Positions 18,844-26,833 of a stretch of DNA of 64,000 nucleotides are shown here, piece by piece. This DNA is from Paraburkholderia eburnea (GTDB lineage: Bacteria > Pseudomonadota > Gammaproteobacteria > Burkholderiales > Burkholderiaceae): contig NZ_PQGA01000001.1 of assembly GCF_002917095.1 (NCBI RefSeq), forward strand, positions 372,001 through 436,000. The letters are read 5' to 3'. The stretch's first letter is position 1; every line of letters begins with the position of its first letter. The position numbers and the translations under genes are program-made. Under the pieces are notes generated by a model that was given only the letters and a program-made list of their open reading frames with translations, did not search any database and had not been told where the DNA came from.

Positions 18844-19923
18844 TCAGTAAGCGCCGTTTCCGCGGATCACCACGAAGAACGTCTTGAACAAAATGCCGAT
18901 ATCCCGATGCAGCGACCAGTTCGTCACGTAGTTGACGTCCAGCAGCACGCGGGTCGCGTAGTCGGTTTCGCAACGCCCGCTCACTTGCCACAGGCCAGTG
19001 ATGCCCGGCGTTGCCATCAAGTAGTACTTACTGTTCGAGCCATAACGTTCGAGTTCCTTGTCGATGATGGGACGCGGGCCGACAAGACTCATTTCTCCGC
19101 GCACCACGTTCCAGAGCTGCGGCAGCTCGTCGAGGCTGGAGCGGCGCAGGAAATGACCGATCGGCGTCACGCGGACATCGTGTTTGAGCTTGAATTCGCG
19201 CTCCCATTCGGCACGCGCCGCCGGATCGCGAGCGAGCAGATCTTTGAGCACTTCATCGGAATTCACCACCATCGAGCGAAACTTGAGACAGCGAAACTTC
19301 TGACCATTGCGCCCCACGCGGGTGTGGCCGTAAAACGCGGGGCCGCCGTCCCGCTTGACGATCAGCGTGAGCACCGCGAAGAGCGGCAGCAAGAGCACGA
19401 TGAGCAGCGAGCCGACCACGACATCGAAGCCGCGCTTGACCATGTCGCGAAAGACATGCGGAAACACGTCCGGGCACGCGTCCATGTCGGCGCCCACCGG
19501 CAGGCCCAGCTCGCGGTGCGTCCAGGCGCCGGCGTGACGCGCCGTGCCGAACTGGCCAAACAGCAGCGTGTGCGATGCCAGCAGCGAGATGCCCGAGGTG
19601 AGCGTCCAGCAGATGAACCACGGCAGGGACAGCATGTGGTCGCGGTGGATCGCGTAAAGCAGCGCGAGTGCGCAAAGCTGCACGGCGATCCACGCAAACG
19701 CCGTGCGGCTGGCGATGCTCATGACCGAACGGCTGCCGCGCGCGGGATACGTGTCACAAGCCGGGAACACCGACAACGCCAGCGCGGCGACGAATGCGAC
19801 GAGCGTGGGGTCGAGACGGTGCGCGGCGCCTACGTCCGGCAGACTCAGATTCAGGTGCAGCGCGCCAAAGGCGCCTAGCACGATTAGGGCGATATCGATC
19901 GCACGATGGAACAGCACAGACAT
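18844..19923 (-). CDS. Undecaprenyl-phosphate sugar phosphotransferase (WbaP/BceB-type), short form
   Basis: This 359-residue enzyme starts repeat-unit synthesis by moving a sugar-1-phosphate from a UDP-sugar to undecaprenyl phosphate. The C-terminal bacterial sugar transferase domain is complete: [20 protein letters not shown] (re-entrant helix), [35 protein letters not shown] and [15 protein letters not shown]. About four N-terminal helices precede it. Usual WbaP/BceB proteins are about 460-480 residues with a Rossmann-like CoA_binding_3 domain in between. Here only about 35 residues (125-160) link the last N-terminal helix to the catalytic part, so that domain is missing. The ATG at 19923 follows GGGGTAGGG. 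As first gene of the operon it should sit behind the main promoter. Glucose or galactose is the likely sugar. Confidence 0.9.
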   Translation of the reverse strand: MSVLFHRAIDIALIVLGAFGALHLNLSLPDVGAAHRLDPTLVAFVAALALSVFPACDTYPARGSRSVMSIASRTAFAWIAVQLCALALLYAIHRDHMLSLPWFICWTLTSGISLLASHTLLFGQFGTARHAGAWTHRELGLPVGADMDACPDVFPHVFRDMVKRGFDVVVGSLLIVLLLPLFAVLTLIVKRDGGPAFYGHTRVGRNGQKFRCLKFRSMVVNSDEVLKDLLARDPAARAEWEREFKLKHDVRVTPIGHFLRRSSLDELPQLWNVVRGEMSLVGPRPIIDKELERYGSNSKYYLMATPGITGLWQVSGRCETDYATRVLLDVNYVTNWSLHRDIGILFKTFFVVIRGNGAY

Positions 19924-20297
19924 ATCCCTACCCCGCAGCGTCACGTGTTCAATGGTTGCTGGTCAGCCCCCTACTGTGCGCAAGGCCGTCGCGCGCGCCG
20001 CGAAAATCATCGTGATCCAGTTGCGAGCGACTGTGTCGGCCCGTCACCCCTCATGATTTTCGTGGTCCGTTGGTGCGCGGCCCGCTTTGATATTTGCTTC
20101 GATAACCATATTGGTGTGGGCTTTGTTATCCGCGGCGACATCGCCATCCGGTATCGCCTCACGACCTTTAGCCCAATGTCGGCTTCGACGGCTGCAACGC
20201 GATATTCGAATCCACATCGATAAGGTACGAGGTGCAGGACGCCGACTCCGTGCGCAATCCCACCAAGCATTCGCAATCATCGTTGGCGTGCGCAGGG
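19924..20297. promoter_or_regulatory. Leader region of the exopolysaccharide operon with inverted repeats
   Basis: This 374-bp region lies upstream of the priming transferase gene and presumably contains the operon promoter. It holds a perfect 10-bp inverted repeat (CGAAAATCAT at 20001-20010 and its complement at 20053-20062, 42 bp apart) and a second pair, GATAAC at 20101-20106 with GTTATC at 20125-20130. It is more AT-rich than its surroundings. No confident sigma-70 promoter could be assigned. The repeats are candidate operator sites. Confidence 0.4.
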
Positions 20298-21668
20298 TTA
20301 GTCCGCCGCAGACTGCGTCTGATCTTCGGTACGGACTTGAGTCGGGGCGTGCGTCGCTGGCTGCCGGTTGAACAGGTAGCCTGTTTCGAATGCGACCTTG
20401 CGCACGGACGCCTCACCGTTGAGGATGGACTGCACGTCGTGGTAGGCGCCGGGACGGCTCAGGAAAAACGGCGGCGTGCGCGACGACCACATATCGGCTG
20501 CCGACGGATCGGGCAGCAGACGCGCACCGTTGGCGGCGAGTCCCAGCGCACTGGCAACCAGCACGACAATGGCAAGCGCCAGCCAGCGCGCCATGCGTGC
20601 GGCCTGCGCGGCGCGCTCGCCGCGCAGGCTCGAAAGGGCGAGCAGGAGCGCGGGATACATCACACGCTCGCCGGGATTCACGAGATCGGCGATGACCGCC
20701 GGCATCGACAGACTCACGACGATCAGCGCGAGCGCGCCAAGCTGTTCGGGGGAGGCCGTGCGCCAGCCGCCGCGCAAGAGCAGCGGGCGCGCGAATGCGC
20801 CCCACAGTAGATAGACGAGCGCCGCGGCAAACGCAAAATTCACCGCGCAGCCCAGGTAGTACAGCGCCATGTGGAAGGCATCGCGCGCGTCGCCGGCATA
20901 GGCGAAGTTGTGATACGGACCGAGCTTGGCCAGCGTATAGAGCTTGTAACCGACGGCGTGCAACAGCCCCGCGTTCGCGTGGGGGTCGGGCATCATCGGC
21001 GTGTGCTTGCAGGCAGCGTACCAGCCGAACAGGCCAAGCGACGCCAATGCGGGCCAGGCGGCCAACGGCCTCAAGACAAGAGGAATCTGGCGCTGGCGCA
21101 ACGCATCGATGGCCACGAGCAGCATCAGCGAGGCCCAGATCATCGCGTGTGTGAAGAATGCCGCGATGGTGAACGCGAACACCCATAGCGGTTTGCGGCG
21201 GGCCGCCGGATCGAGCAGAAGCCAGACGGAAAACAGCAGAATGCCGAGCTGGTAGTTCATATAGCCGTTCCAGAACGGCGAATTGAAATACACACAGATC
21301 AGCAGAAGAAAGCACAGGCCGCCATTCTGCGCTGGAGCGATCTTCATCGAAAGCAGCCAGGCGAGTGTCGCCGCCGCGACGACGTAGAGACTCGCAAGCA
21401 CCTGCGCGGCGATCGCCGCCGGCATGACGGCGCACAACAGCGCGAGCAGAACCTGCACGGCGCTATTAGGTACAGGAAACAGCGCGACGAGGAAACGATC
21501 GGACAAATGCCCGTGCAGCAGTTGGGACGTGATGAAGCCTTGATACACCCACTCGTTGTAGTCCTGAAGCGGCACGTAAGGCGTCGCGTTCATGACGAAC
21601 AGAAGCACGGCCACCATCGGCAGCAGGATCACTATCCCGTTCGAGCGCGTAGCAATGGCGTTGTCCAT
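20298..21668 (-). CDS. Polytopic membrane protein, possibly GT-C-like, function unknown
   Basis: This 456-residue protein has about ten to eleven hydrophobic helices. The first extracytoplasmic loop, after helix one, contains PLQDYNEWVYQGF with an aspartate and a glutamate. That placement resembles GT-C glycosyltransferases, but no signature allows a family assignment. The C-terminal 60 residues are soluble. The ATG at 21668 is chosen because the arginine-rich upstream stretch (to 21776) looks untranslated. It diverges from the DprE1-like gene 310 bp away, so it may share regulation with the arabinose-donor operon and could be the enzyme using that donor. That role is speculation from position and topology. 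Confidence 0.55.
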   Translation of the reverse strand: MDNAIATRSNGIVILLPMVAVLLFVMNATPYVPLQDYNEWVYQGFITSQLLHGHLSDRFLVALFPVPNSAVQVLLALLCAVMPAAIAAQVLASLYVVAAATLAWLLSMKIAPAQNGGLCFLLLICVYFNSPFWNGYMNYQLGILLFSVWLLLDPAARRKPLWVFAFTIAAFFTHAMIWASLMLLVAIDALRQRQIPLVLRPLAAWPALASLGLFGWYAACKHTPMMPDPHANAGLLHAVGYKLYTLAKLGPYHNFAYAGDARDAFHMALYYLGCAVNFAFAAALVYLLWGAFARPLLLRGGWRTASPEQLGALALIVVSLSMPAVIADLVNPGERVMYPALLLALSSLRGERAAQAARMARWLALAIVVLVASALGLAANGARLLPDPSAADMWSSRTPPFFLSRPGAYHDVQSILNGEASVRKVAFETGYLFNRQPATHAPTQVRTEDQTQSAAD

Positions 21669-21978
21669 AGAGTCCAGATCCGTGATTGGCGAGCAGGCGT
21701 AGCGCGCAAACCGCACACGCGCAACGCGCGCGGGAAGGCGAAAGCGGCGAAAGCGGCAAATACGCAAAGGACGCAAAAGGCCAACGCGTCGAGGACGCAG
21801 TCTAGGTTCGTGCAGTGCGGGGGTCTGTGGGTTGTCGTACGCACTTCAGGCACTCGCTGAAGATTGCCCGCGTCCGACCGCATTCGACGCGCATTTGTGG
21901 CCTCGCCCACGGTGCGCGCACCCGCGCGCCGGCAAGATCGGCGGTAATCGTGCAACCGCCATGCCGTTCGAGCCATTG
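21669..21978. other. Divergent intergenic region before the arabinose-donor operon
   Basis: This 310-bp gap separates the polytopic protein gene from the DprE1-like gene. It contains a purine-rich stretch with GCGAAAGCG repeated at 21738-21755 and further GCAAA-type copies to about 21780. No clear promoter elements were identified. Confidence 0.35.
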
Positions 21979-23301
21979 ATGAGTTCATCCACGCTTCGAT
22001 CCTGGGGGCGCTATCCCTACGCCCCTCAAATCGCCGAGCCGCTCGCGTGGCGCGACGCTATGCGCACGCAACTCGCCGATGCGCACGCGCGCCTGGGCTC
22101 GACGCTCGCGTTCGGCAACGGCCGTAGTTACGGCGACAGTTGCCTCGCCGCCACGGACCACGTGCTGACGACGCGCGGCCTTGCCCGCTTCATCAGTGCC
22201 GACTGGACGCGCGGCGTGCTGCGCGCGGAAGCGGGCGTGACGCTCGGCGAAATCCTCGCGCTCGCCCTGCCGCGCGGCTGGATGCTGCCCGTGACGCCCG
22301 GCACGCAGTACGCGACGCTGGGCGGCGCCGTGGCGAACGACGTGCACGGCAAGAATCATCACGTGCGCGGCACTTTCGGCCGCCACGTCCTGCGCCTGTC
22401 GCTGCTGCGCTCCGACCGCGCGCCGCTCGAATGCACGCCCGACGAGGAAACCGCGCTCTTTCGCGCGACGGTGGGCGGCCTCGGACTCACCGGCATCATC
22501 GAGTGGGTGGAACTTCAGTTGATGCCTGTGCGCTCCAGCCATATCGCCGTCACCCGCCTGCGCTACGGCAATCTCGACGAGTTTCTCGCGCTTTCGCACG
22601 GCCACGACGCGAGCAACGAATACGGTGTCGCGTGGGTGGATTGCCTCGCACGCGGCGCGGCGCTTGGGCGCGGCATCTATACGAGCGGCAATCACGCGCT
22701 CGATGGCGACTTCTCATCGCCCGCCAGACGCGCGCGCGGCGTACCCTTCGTGCTGCCGGTCACGCCGGTGAACCGTTTCACGGTGGCCGCCTTCAACGAG
22801 CTTTACTTCCGCCGTCAAAAGCCCGGCATCGAACACGCGCGCATGGACGCGGCGAGCTTTTTCTATCCGCTCGACAACCTGCGCAACTGGAATCGCATCT
22901 ATGGTCGGCGCGGCTTCCAGCAGCACCAATGTGTGATTCCCGATGCGCAGGCGCGCGACGCGCTGCACGCCATCCTCAAGGCCATCTCCACGGGCGGCAA
23001 CGGCTCGTTCCTCGCGGTGCTCAAACGCTGCGGCGGGCTGGAATCGCCGGGACTCCTCTCCTTTCCGATGCGAGGCGTCTCGCTCGCGCTGGACTTTCCA
23101 CAGAACGAAGCGCGCAACACGCGCCTTTTTGCCCACATCGACGCGATCGTCGCCGAAGCGGGCGGCCGCCAGTATCCCGCCAAGGACGCCCACATGAGCG
23201 GCAAGGATTTTCGCGCCGCCTATCCCGCCTGGCAGGAGCTCGAACGGCTGCGCGATCCGGCGCTGATGTCGCGCTTCTGGAAACGGACCACACAGACATG
23301 A
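21979..23301 (+). CDS. FAD-linked oxidase, DprE1-like (decaprenylphosphoryl-ribose 2'-oxidase family)
   Basis: This 440-residue VAO-fold flavoprotein has the FAD-binding half first: AFGNGRSYGDSC (44-55) and TPGTQYATLGGAVANDVHGK (106-125), then NHHVRGTFGRHV. The last block closely parallels mycobacterial DprE1, which oxidises the 2'-hydroxyl of decaprenylphosphoryl-ribose as the first half of epimerisation to the arabinose form. The substrate half contains SFPMRGVSLALDFP; where DprE1 has the cysteine attacked by benzothiazinones, alanine is found (Ala370). The likely active-site lysine is Lys402. The start at 21979 is preferred; an ATG at 21961 would add six residues. Its stop overlaps the next start as ATGA. 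A generic sugar-lactone oxidase is the alternative, but the neighbours argue strongly for DprE1. Confidence 0.85.
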   Translation: MSSSTLRSWGRYPYAPQIAEPLAWRDAMRTQLADAHARLGSTLAFGNGRSYGDSCLAATDHVLTTRGLARFISADWTRGVLRAEAGVTLGEILALALPRGWMLPVTPGTQYATLGGAVANDVHGKNHHVRGTFGRHVLRLSLLRSDRAPLECTPDEETALFRATVGGLGLTGIIEWVELQLMPVRSSHIAVTRLRYGNLDEFLALSHGHDASNEYGVAWVDCLARGAALGRGIYTSGNHALDGDFSSPARRARGVPFVLPVTPVNRFTVAAFNELYFRRQKPGIEHARMDAASFFYPLDNLRNWNRIYGRRGFQQHQCVIPDAQARDALHAILKAISTGGNGSFLAVLKRCGGLESPGLLSFPMRGVSLALDFPQNEARNTRLFAHIDAIVAEAGGRQYPAKDAHMSGKDFRAAYPAWQELERLRDPALMSRFWKRTTQT

Positions 23302-24038
23302 AAAACATCCTTATCGTGGGCGGCTCGTCCGCCATCGCCACCGCGTGCGCGCGGCAATGGGCCGCCGAAGGCGCGCGCCTTTTCCTGGCAGGCCGTCAGT
23401 CGGTCCGGCTCGACGCCGTTGCGCAAGACTTGCGTGTGCGCGGCGCGCCAGACGTGCTGACCTACGTGCTCGACGTGAACGACCACCAGCAACATGCCGG
23501 CCTGCTCGCGGCGTGCAGCGACGCATTCGGCCCGATCGACGTCGTGCTGATCGCCCACGGCACGCTTTCCGATCAGGCGCTGTGCGAGCGCGACGTCGAC
23601 GCCACGCTGCGCGAGATGAATACCAACGCCATCTCCACCATCGCCCTGCTCACGCTGCTGGCCAACACGCTTCAGGCACAAGGCCGTGGCACGATCGCGG
23701 TGATTTCGTCGGTGGCCGGCGACCGCGGACGCGCCTCGAACTATGTCTACGGCGCGGCCAAGGCAGCCGTCACGGCGTTCTGCGAAGGCCTGCGCGCGCG
23801 CCTGTTCAAATCCGGCGTCAATGTGCTGACGATCAAGCCCGGCTTCGTCGATACGCCGATGACCGCCGGTCTCGCGCTGCCCGGTCCGCTCGTGGCCTCG
23901 CCGGAGCGGGTCGCGCGCGACATCGTGCACGCCGTTGCGCGGCGCAAGGACACGCTCTATACCCCGTGGTTCTGGAGCGCCATCATGCTCGTGATCTGCT
24001 CCTTGCCGCGCTTCGTGTTCAAGCGGGTTTCGCTATGA
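23298..24038 (+). CDS. SDR-family reductase, DprE2-like
   Basis: This 246-residue short-chain dehydrogenase has an N-terminal nucleotide-binding loop LIVGGSSAIATACARQWA, in which the usual G-x3-G-x-G is modified as in DprE2. It also has AHGTL in the fourth strand, SSVAGDRGRASNYVYGAAK with the catalytic Ser, Tyr and Lys, and PGFVDTPMT. A C-terminal hydrophobic segment (WFWSAIMLVICSLPRFVF) would tie it to the membrane, as expected for a lipid-linked substrate. Mycobacterial DprE2 reduces the 2'-keto intermediate made by DprE1 to decaprenylphosphoryl-arabinose. The gene overlaps both neighbours by 4 bp (ATGA), so stoichiometric translation with the DprE1-like gene is likely. Confidence 0.85.
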   Translation: MKNILIVGGSSAIATACARQWAAEGARLFLAGRQSVRLDAVAQDLRVRGAPDVLTYVLDVNDHQQHAGLLAACSDAFGPIDVVLIAHGTLSDQALCERDVDATLREMNTNAISTIALLTLLANTLQAQGRGTIAVISSVAGDRGRASNYVYGAAKAAVTAFCEGLRARLFKSGVNVLTIKPGFVDTPMTAGLALPGPLVASPERVARDIVHAVARRKDTLYTPWFWSAIMLVICSLPRFVFKRVSL

Positions 24039-24457
24039 GCACGACCCAAACCGCGAGCCTCGGGCGCGCCTCGCTCGTGACCTGGTACACCTTGTTCGCG
24101 CTGCTTTCGATGGCGGCCAATCTGGGCGCGCAAAAACTGTCATGGTGGACTTATCAGGGTTCGTTCGGAATCCTGCTGTCCGTGTGCATCGGCACCGGCG
24201 TCGGGCTGGTCGTGAAGTACGTGCTCGACAAGGCGTGGATCTTCCGCTACGAACATCGCAGCGTCGCGCACGGTATTCAGACCTTTGCACGCTACGTCGC
24301 GATGGGACTCGCCACCACGGCCATCTTCTGGGCGATGGAGTTCGGCGCACAGGCGCTCTTTCATACCGAAGCCGCGCGCCTCACCGGCGGCGCGCTGGGT
24401 CTCGCGCTCGGCTACTTCGCGAAGTATCAGCTCGACAAGCGTTTCGTGTTCGCGTGA
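24035..24457 (+). CDS. GtrA-like membrane protein (Rv3789-like)
   Basis: This 140-residue protein has four hydrophobic helices and belongs to the GtrA/DPMS1 family. The KYVLDKAWIF block and the closing AKYQLDKRFVF are the two family repeats. GtrA proteins help move polyprenyl-phosphate sugars across the membrane, and the mycobacterial relative Rv3789, next to dprE1/dprE2, has been proposed to act on decaprenylphosphoryl-arabinose or as an anchor for arabinan synthesis. Here it directly follows the DprE2-like gene with a 4-bp ATGA overlap, which supports the same function. The length is normal for the family. Confidence 0.85.
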   Translation: MSTTQTASLGRASLVTWYTLFALLSMAANLGAQKLSWWTYQGSFGILLSVCIGTGVGLVVKYVLDKAWIFRYEHRSVAHGIQTFARYVAMGLATTAIFWAMEFGAQALFHTEAARLTGGALGLALGYFAKYQLDKRFVFA

Positions 24458-24620
24458 GAGCGCGTGCGCTGCCGTACAGAGCGGCGCAGCGCCCTCACCT
24501 ACGATCGTCGAAGCCACTCATGGCGCGCGCGACGCGTGCGCCCGGCAATCTCCAACGCGTCTGCCGCGCCCGGTCCTTAACCGGTTCTTGCCCGGCAAGC
24601 TCAAGGCTACGAGGCATGAC

Positions 24621-26042
24621 ATGTCGAATGCGGCCATTCCCCTGTGCGTCGATCTGGACGGCACGCTCACGAAAACGGATTTTCTGCTGGAAAGTCTGCT
24701 GGTTCTGCTCAAACAGAATCCATTAGCTATCCTGATGTGTGTGATCTGGCTGCTGCGCGGCAAGGCCTATCTCAAGGAGCAGATCGCGCGGCGCGTGACG
24801 ATCGACGTGGGCGTGCTGCCCTACAATCCCGCGCTCGTCGAATATCTGCGCAACGCACGTTTAGCGGGCCGCTCGCTCTATCTTTGCACGGCGTCGAACC
24901 AGCGTTTCGCGAGCCAGGTCGCCGATCATCTGGGCTTTTTCAGCGGCGTGCTCGCAAGCAATGCGCAGATGAATCTGCGCGGCAAGCATAAGGCGGATGC
25001 CCTCGTCGAACAGTTCGGCGAGCATGGCTTCGATTACTGCGGGGACGCGCTTGCCGACGTTCCGGTCTGGCGCCGCGCGCGTCAGGCGATCGTGGTCGGC
25101 AACACGCACATCGCGAAGGCCGCAAGCAAAGTCAACGGCGAGATCGTTTTCTTCGAGAACAAGCGCAGCCTGATTCCGCTCGTGCTCAAGGAAATGCGCG
25201 TGCATCAGTGGGTCAAGAACGTGCTGATCTTCGTACCACTGCTCACCGCACACCGCTTCACCGATCCTCAAGCCGTGCTGCAGGCATGTCTCGCGTTTGC
25301 GTCATTCAGTCTGTGCGCGTCGTCCGTGTATCTGCTCAACGACATGCTCGATCTGGACGCCGACCGCCGCCACGCACGCAAGCGCAGCCGCCCGTTCGCC
25401 TCGGGCAATCTGCCGCTCTCGCTCGGCGTTGTGCTGACGGTCTTGCTGCTGGCCGGCGCGGGCGCACTGGCCACCTTGCTGCCCTGGCAGTTCGGCGTGG
25501 TGCTAGGCGGCTACATGGTCGCGACCGTCGCTTATTCGTTCGTGCTCAAGCGCCTTACGCTCATCGACGTATTCACGCTCGCCTGCCTCTACACGGTGCG
25601 CGTCATCGCGGGCGGCGAGAGCAGCCATATTCCCCTGTCTTACTGGCTGATTCTGTTCTGCGTGCCGATCTTCCTCAGCCTCGCCATGCTCAAGCGCTAT
25701 GTCGAACTGGAAGCGATCGTCAAGCAAGGCAAGACAGAAGCGGCAGGCCGTGGCTACATCACCCAGGACATGTCGATCCTGCGCTCGTTCGGCACGGCGG
25801 CTGCGTATCTCGCCGTGCTCGTGCTCGCGCTCTATCTGAACTCGCCTGAACTCAAGCTGCTGTATCGCCATCCGCAACTGATGTGGGCCGTGTTCGCGCT
25901 CACACTCTATTGGGTCAGCCGCATCTGGATGCTCGCGTTCCGCGGCCAGATGCACGATGACCCGATCGTGTTCACCTTCAAGGACCCCGTGAGTTGCAGT
26001 GTGATCGCGCTCTGTGGTGTGTGCATGATGCTGGCGATCTGA
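24621..26042 (+). CDS. HAD phosphatase-UbiA prenyltransferase fusion (predicted polyprenyl-phosphate phosphoribosyltransferase plus phosphatase)
   Basis: This 473-residue bifunctional protein has an N-terminal HAD domain (about 1-180) with motif I DLDGTLTKTD, motif II CTASNQ and motif IV YCGDALADVPVW. A UbiA-type membrane domain (about 190-473) follows, with NDMLDLDADRRHARKRSRPF (first Asp-rich motif) and LTLIDVFTLACLYTVRV (second). The KRSRP tail resembles DPPR synthase (Rv3806c), which joins PRPP to polyprenyl phosphate. The HAD half could remove the 5-phosphate, a step given to the separate protein Rv3807c in mycobacteria. The ATG at 24621 follows GAGG. It lies 163 bp after the GtrA-like gene, and a strong terminator follows. 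Substrate identity is inferred from neighbours; fusions of this type also occur without an assigned function. Confidence 0.85.
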   Translation: MSNAAIPLCVDLDGTLTKTDFLLESLLVLLKQNPLAILMCVIWLLRGKAYLKEQIARRVTIDVGVLPYNPALVEYLRNARLAGRSLYLCTASNQRFASQVADHLGFFSGVLASNAQMNLRGKHKADALVEQFGEHGFDYCGDALADVPVWRRARQAIVVGNTHIAKAASKVNGEIVFFENKRSLIPLVLKEMRVHQWVKNVLIFVPLLTAHRFTDPQAVLQACLAFASFSLCASSVYLLNDMLDLDADRRHARKRSRPFASGNLPLSLGVVLTVLLLAGAGALATLLPWQFGVVLGGYMVATVAYSFVLKRLTLIDVFTLACLYTVRVIAGGESSHIPLSYWLILFCVPIFLSLAMLKRYVELEAIVKQGKTEAAGRGYITQDMSILRSFGTAAAYLAVLVLALYLNSPELKLLYRHPQLMWAVFALTLYWVSRIWMLAFRGQMHDDPIVFTFKDPVSCSVIALCGVCMMLAI

Positions 26043-26062
26043 TATTGCAGGCAGACATGCCG

Positions 26063-26104
26063 AACGCGCCGGCCGGGCGAAGCCCTGGTCGGCGCGTTTT
26101 GCTT
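26063..26104 (+). terminator. Rho-independent terminator of the arabinose-donor operon
   Basis: A 9-bp stem (AACGCGCCG at 26063-26071 with its complement at 26090-26098) encloses further GC pairing and is followed by TTTTGCTTT. It begins 20 bp after the HAD-UbiA stop codon. Confidence 0.8.
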
Positions 26105-26156
26105 TCTACGCCGTAGCCGCCGTAGCACTCGTCGCGATCGCCTCAATCGTCGAAAG

Positions 26157-26193
26157 AAAAAACGCGCGGCGTGCCATGCACGTCGCGCGTTTT
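26157..26193 (-). terminator. Rho-independent terminator of the flavin reductase gene, probably bidirectional
   Basis: The stem pairs CGCGCG and CGTG with their complements around a five-base CCATG loop and has A-runs on its left side, which become a T-run on the minus strand. TTTT on the right side could also serve the plus strand. It lies 37 bp after the flavin reductase stop. Confidence 0.75.
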
Positions 26194-26229
26194 GATGGGA
26201 GCGTATTTACGGTAGCGTATAAAGCGCGT

Positions 26230-26784
26230 CTAGCGGCCGCTCGCCACGCCCGCATAATGCCCGCCGAAGAACACCAGCGGCGCACGTTCGTCGAGTGAAA
26301 AAGCCAATACCTCGCCCACGAACAGCGTGTGATCGCCGCACGCATGGCGATCGCTCATACGCAAAGCAAAGCGCGCCACGGCGCTCTCCAGCAATGCGAC
26401 GCCGTCAAGGCCATCGACCTCGGTGAAACGCGGCGCGAGCCAGCTTTGCGGCTCGCCCGCGAAATGGCGGCTATGCGGCTCCTGTTCGTCCGAAAGCACG
26501 CTCACGCCGAAGCGCTCCGCGCACATGAGGCGCTCGTGCATGCGCGCGCGATGCCCCACCGACACCACCACGAGCGGCGGACGCAGCGACCCCGACATGA
26601 ACGCATTGGCCGTCATCGCGTGCAGCGTTTCGCCACTGCCCGTCGAGATCACCACGACGCCCGTGGCAAAACACCCGAGCGCCGTGCGCAAACGCCGCTC
26701 GTCGAAACGCGGCGGCGCGGTGACTTCCACCTGCTGTTCTTCCCGTGCCACCGCTTCGCTCATTGCGAGTCCGCGTGCGTTCAT
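26230..26784 (-). CDS. Flavin reductase family protein (HpaC/NtaB-like)
   Basis: This 184-residue protein has the flavin-reductase split-barrel fold. It shows FATGVVVISTGSGETLHAMT (family N-terminal block), ANAFMSGSLRPPLVVVSV (FMN-binding block) and a late GDHTLFVGEVLAF ending the barrel. Such proteins reduce FMN or FAD with NAD(P)H and hand the free reduced flavin to a partner monooxygenase. The ATG at 26784 has GGGAGA upstream. The next upstream gene on the same strand encodes a methyltransferase (49 bp gap). A flavoenzyme of the acyl-CoA dehydrogenase fold is encoded divergently at 28395, the same fold as flavin-dependent two-component monooxygenases, so it is a plausible partner. Confidence 0.85.
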   Translation of the reverse strand: MNARGLAMSEAVAREEQQVEVTAPPRFDERRLRTALGCFATGVVVISTGSGETLHAMTANAFMSGSLRPPLVVVSVGHRARMHERLMCAERFGVSVLSDEQEPHSRHFAGEPQSWLAPRFTEVDGLDGVALLESAVARFALRMSDRHACGDHTLFVGEVLAFSLDERAPLVFFGGHYAGVASGR

Positions 26785-26833
26785 GGTCGATCTCCCTCTA
26801 TGCGCGGCTGTGCGTTGCGCGGACAACCCGCAT

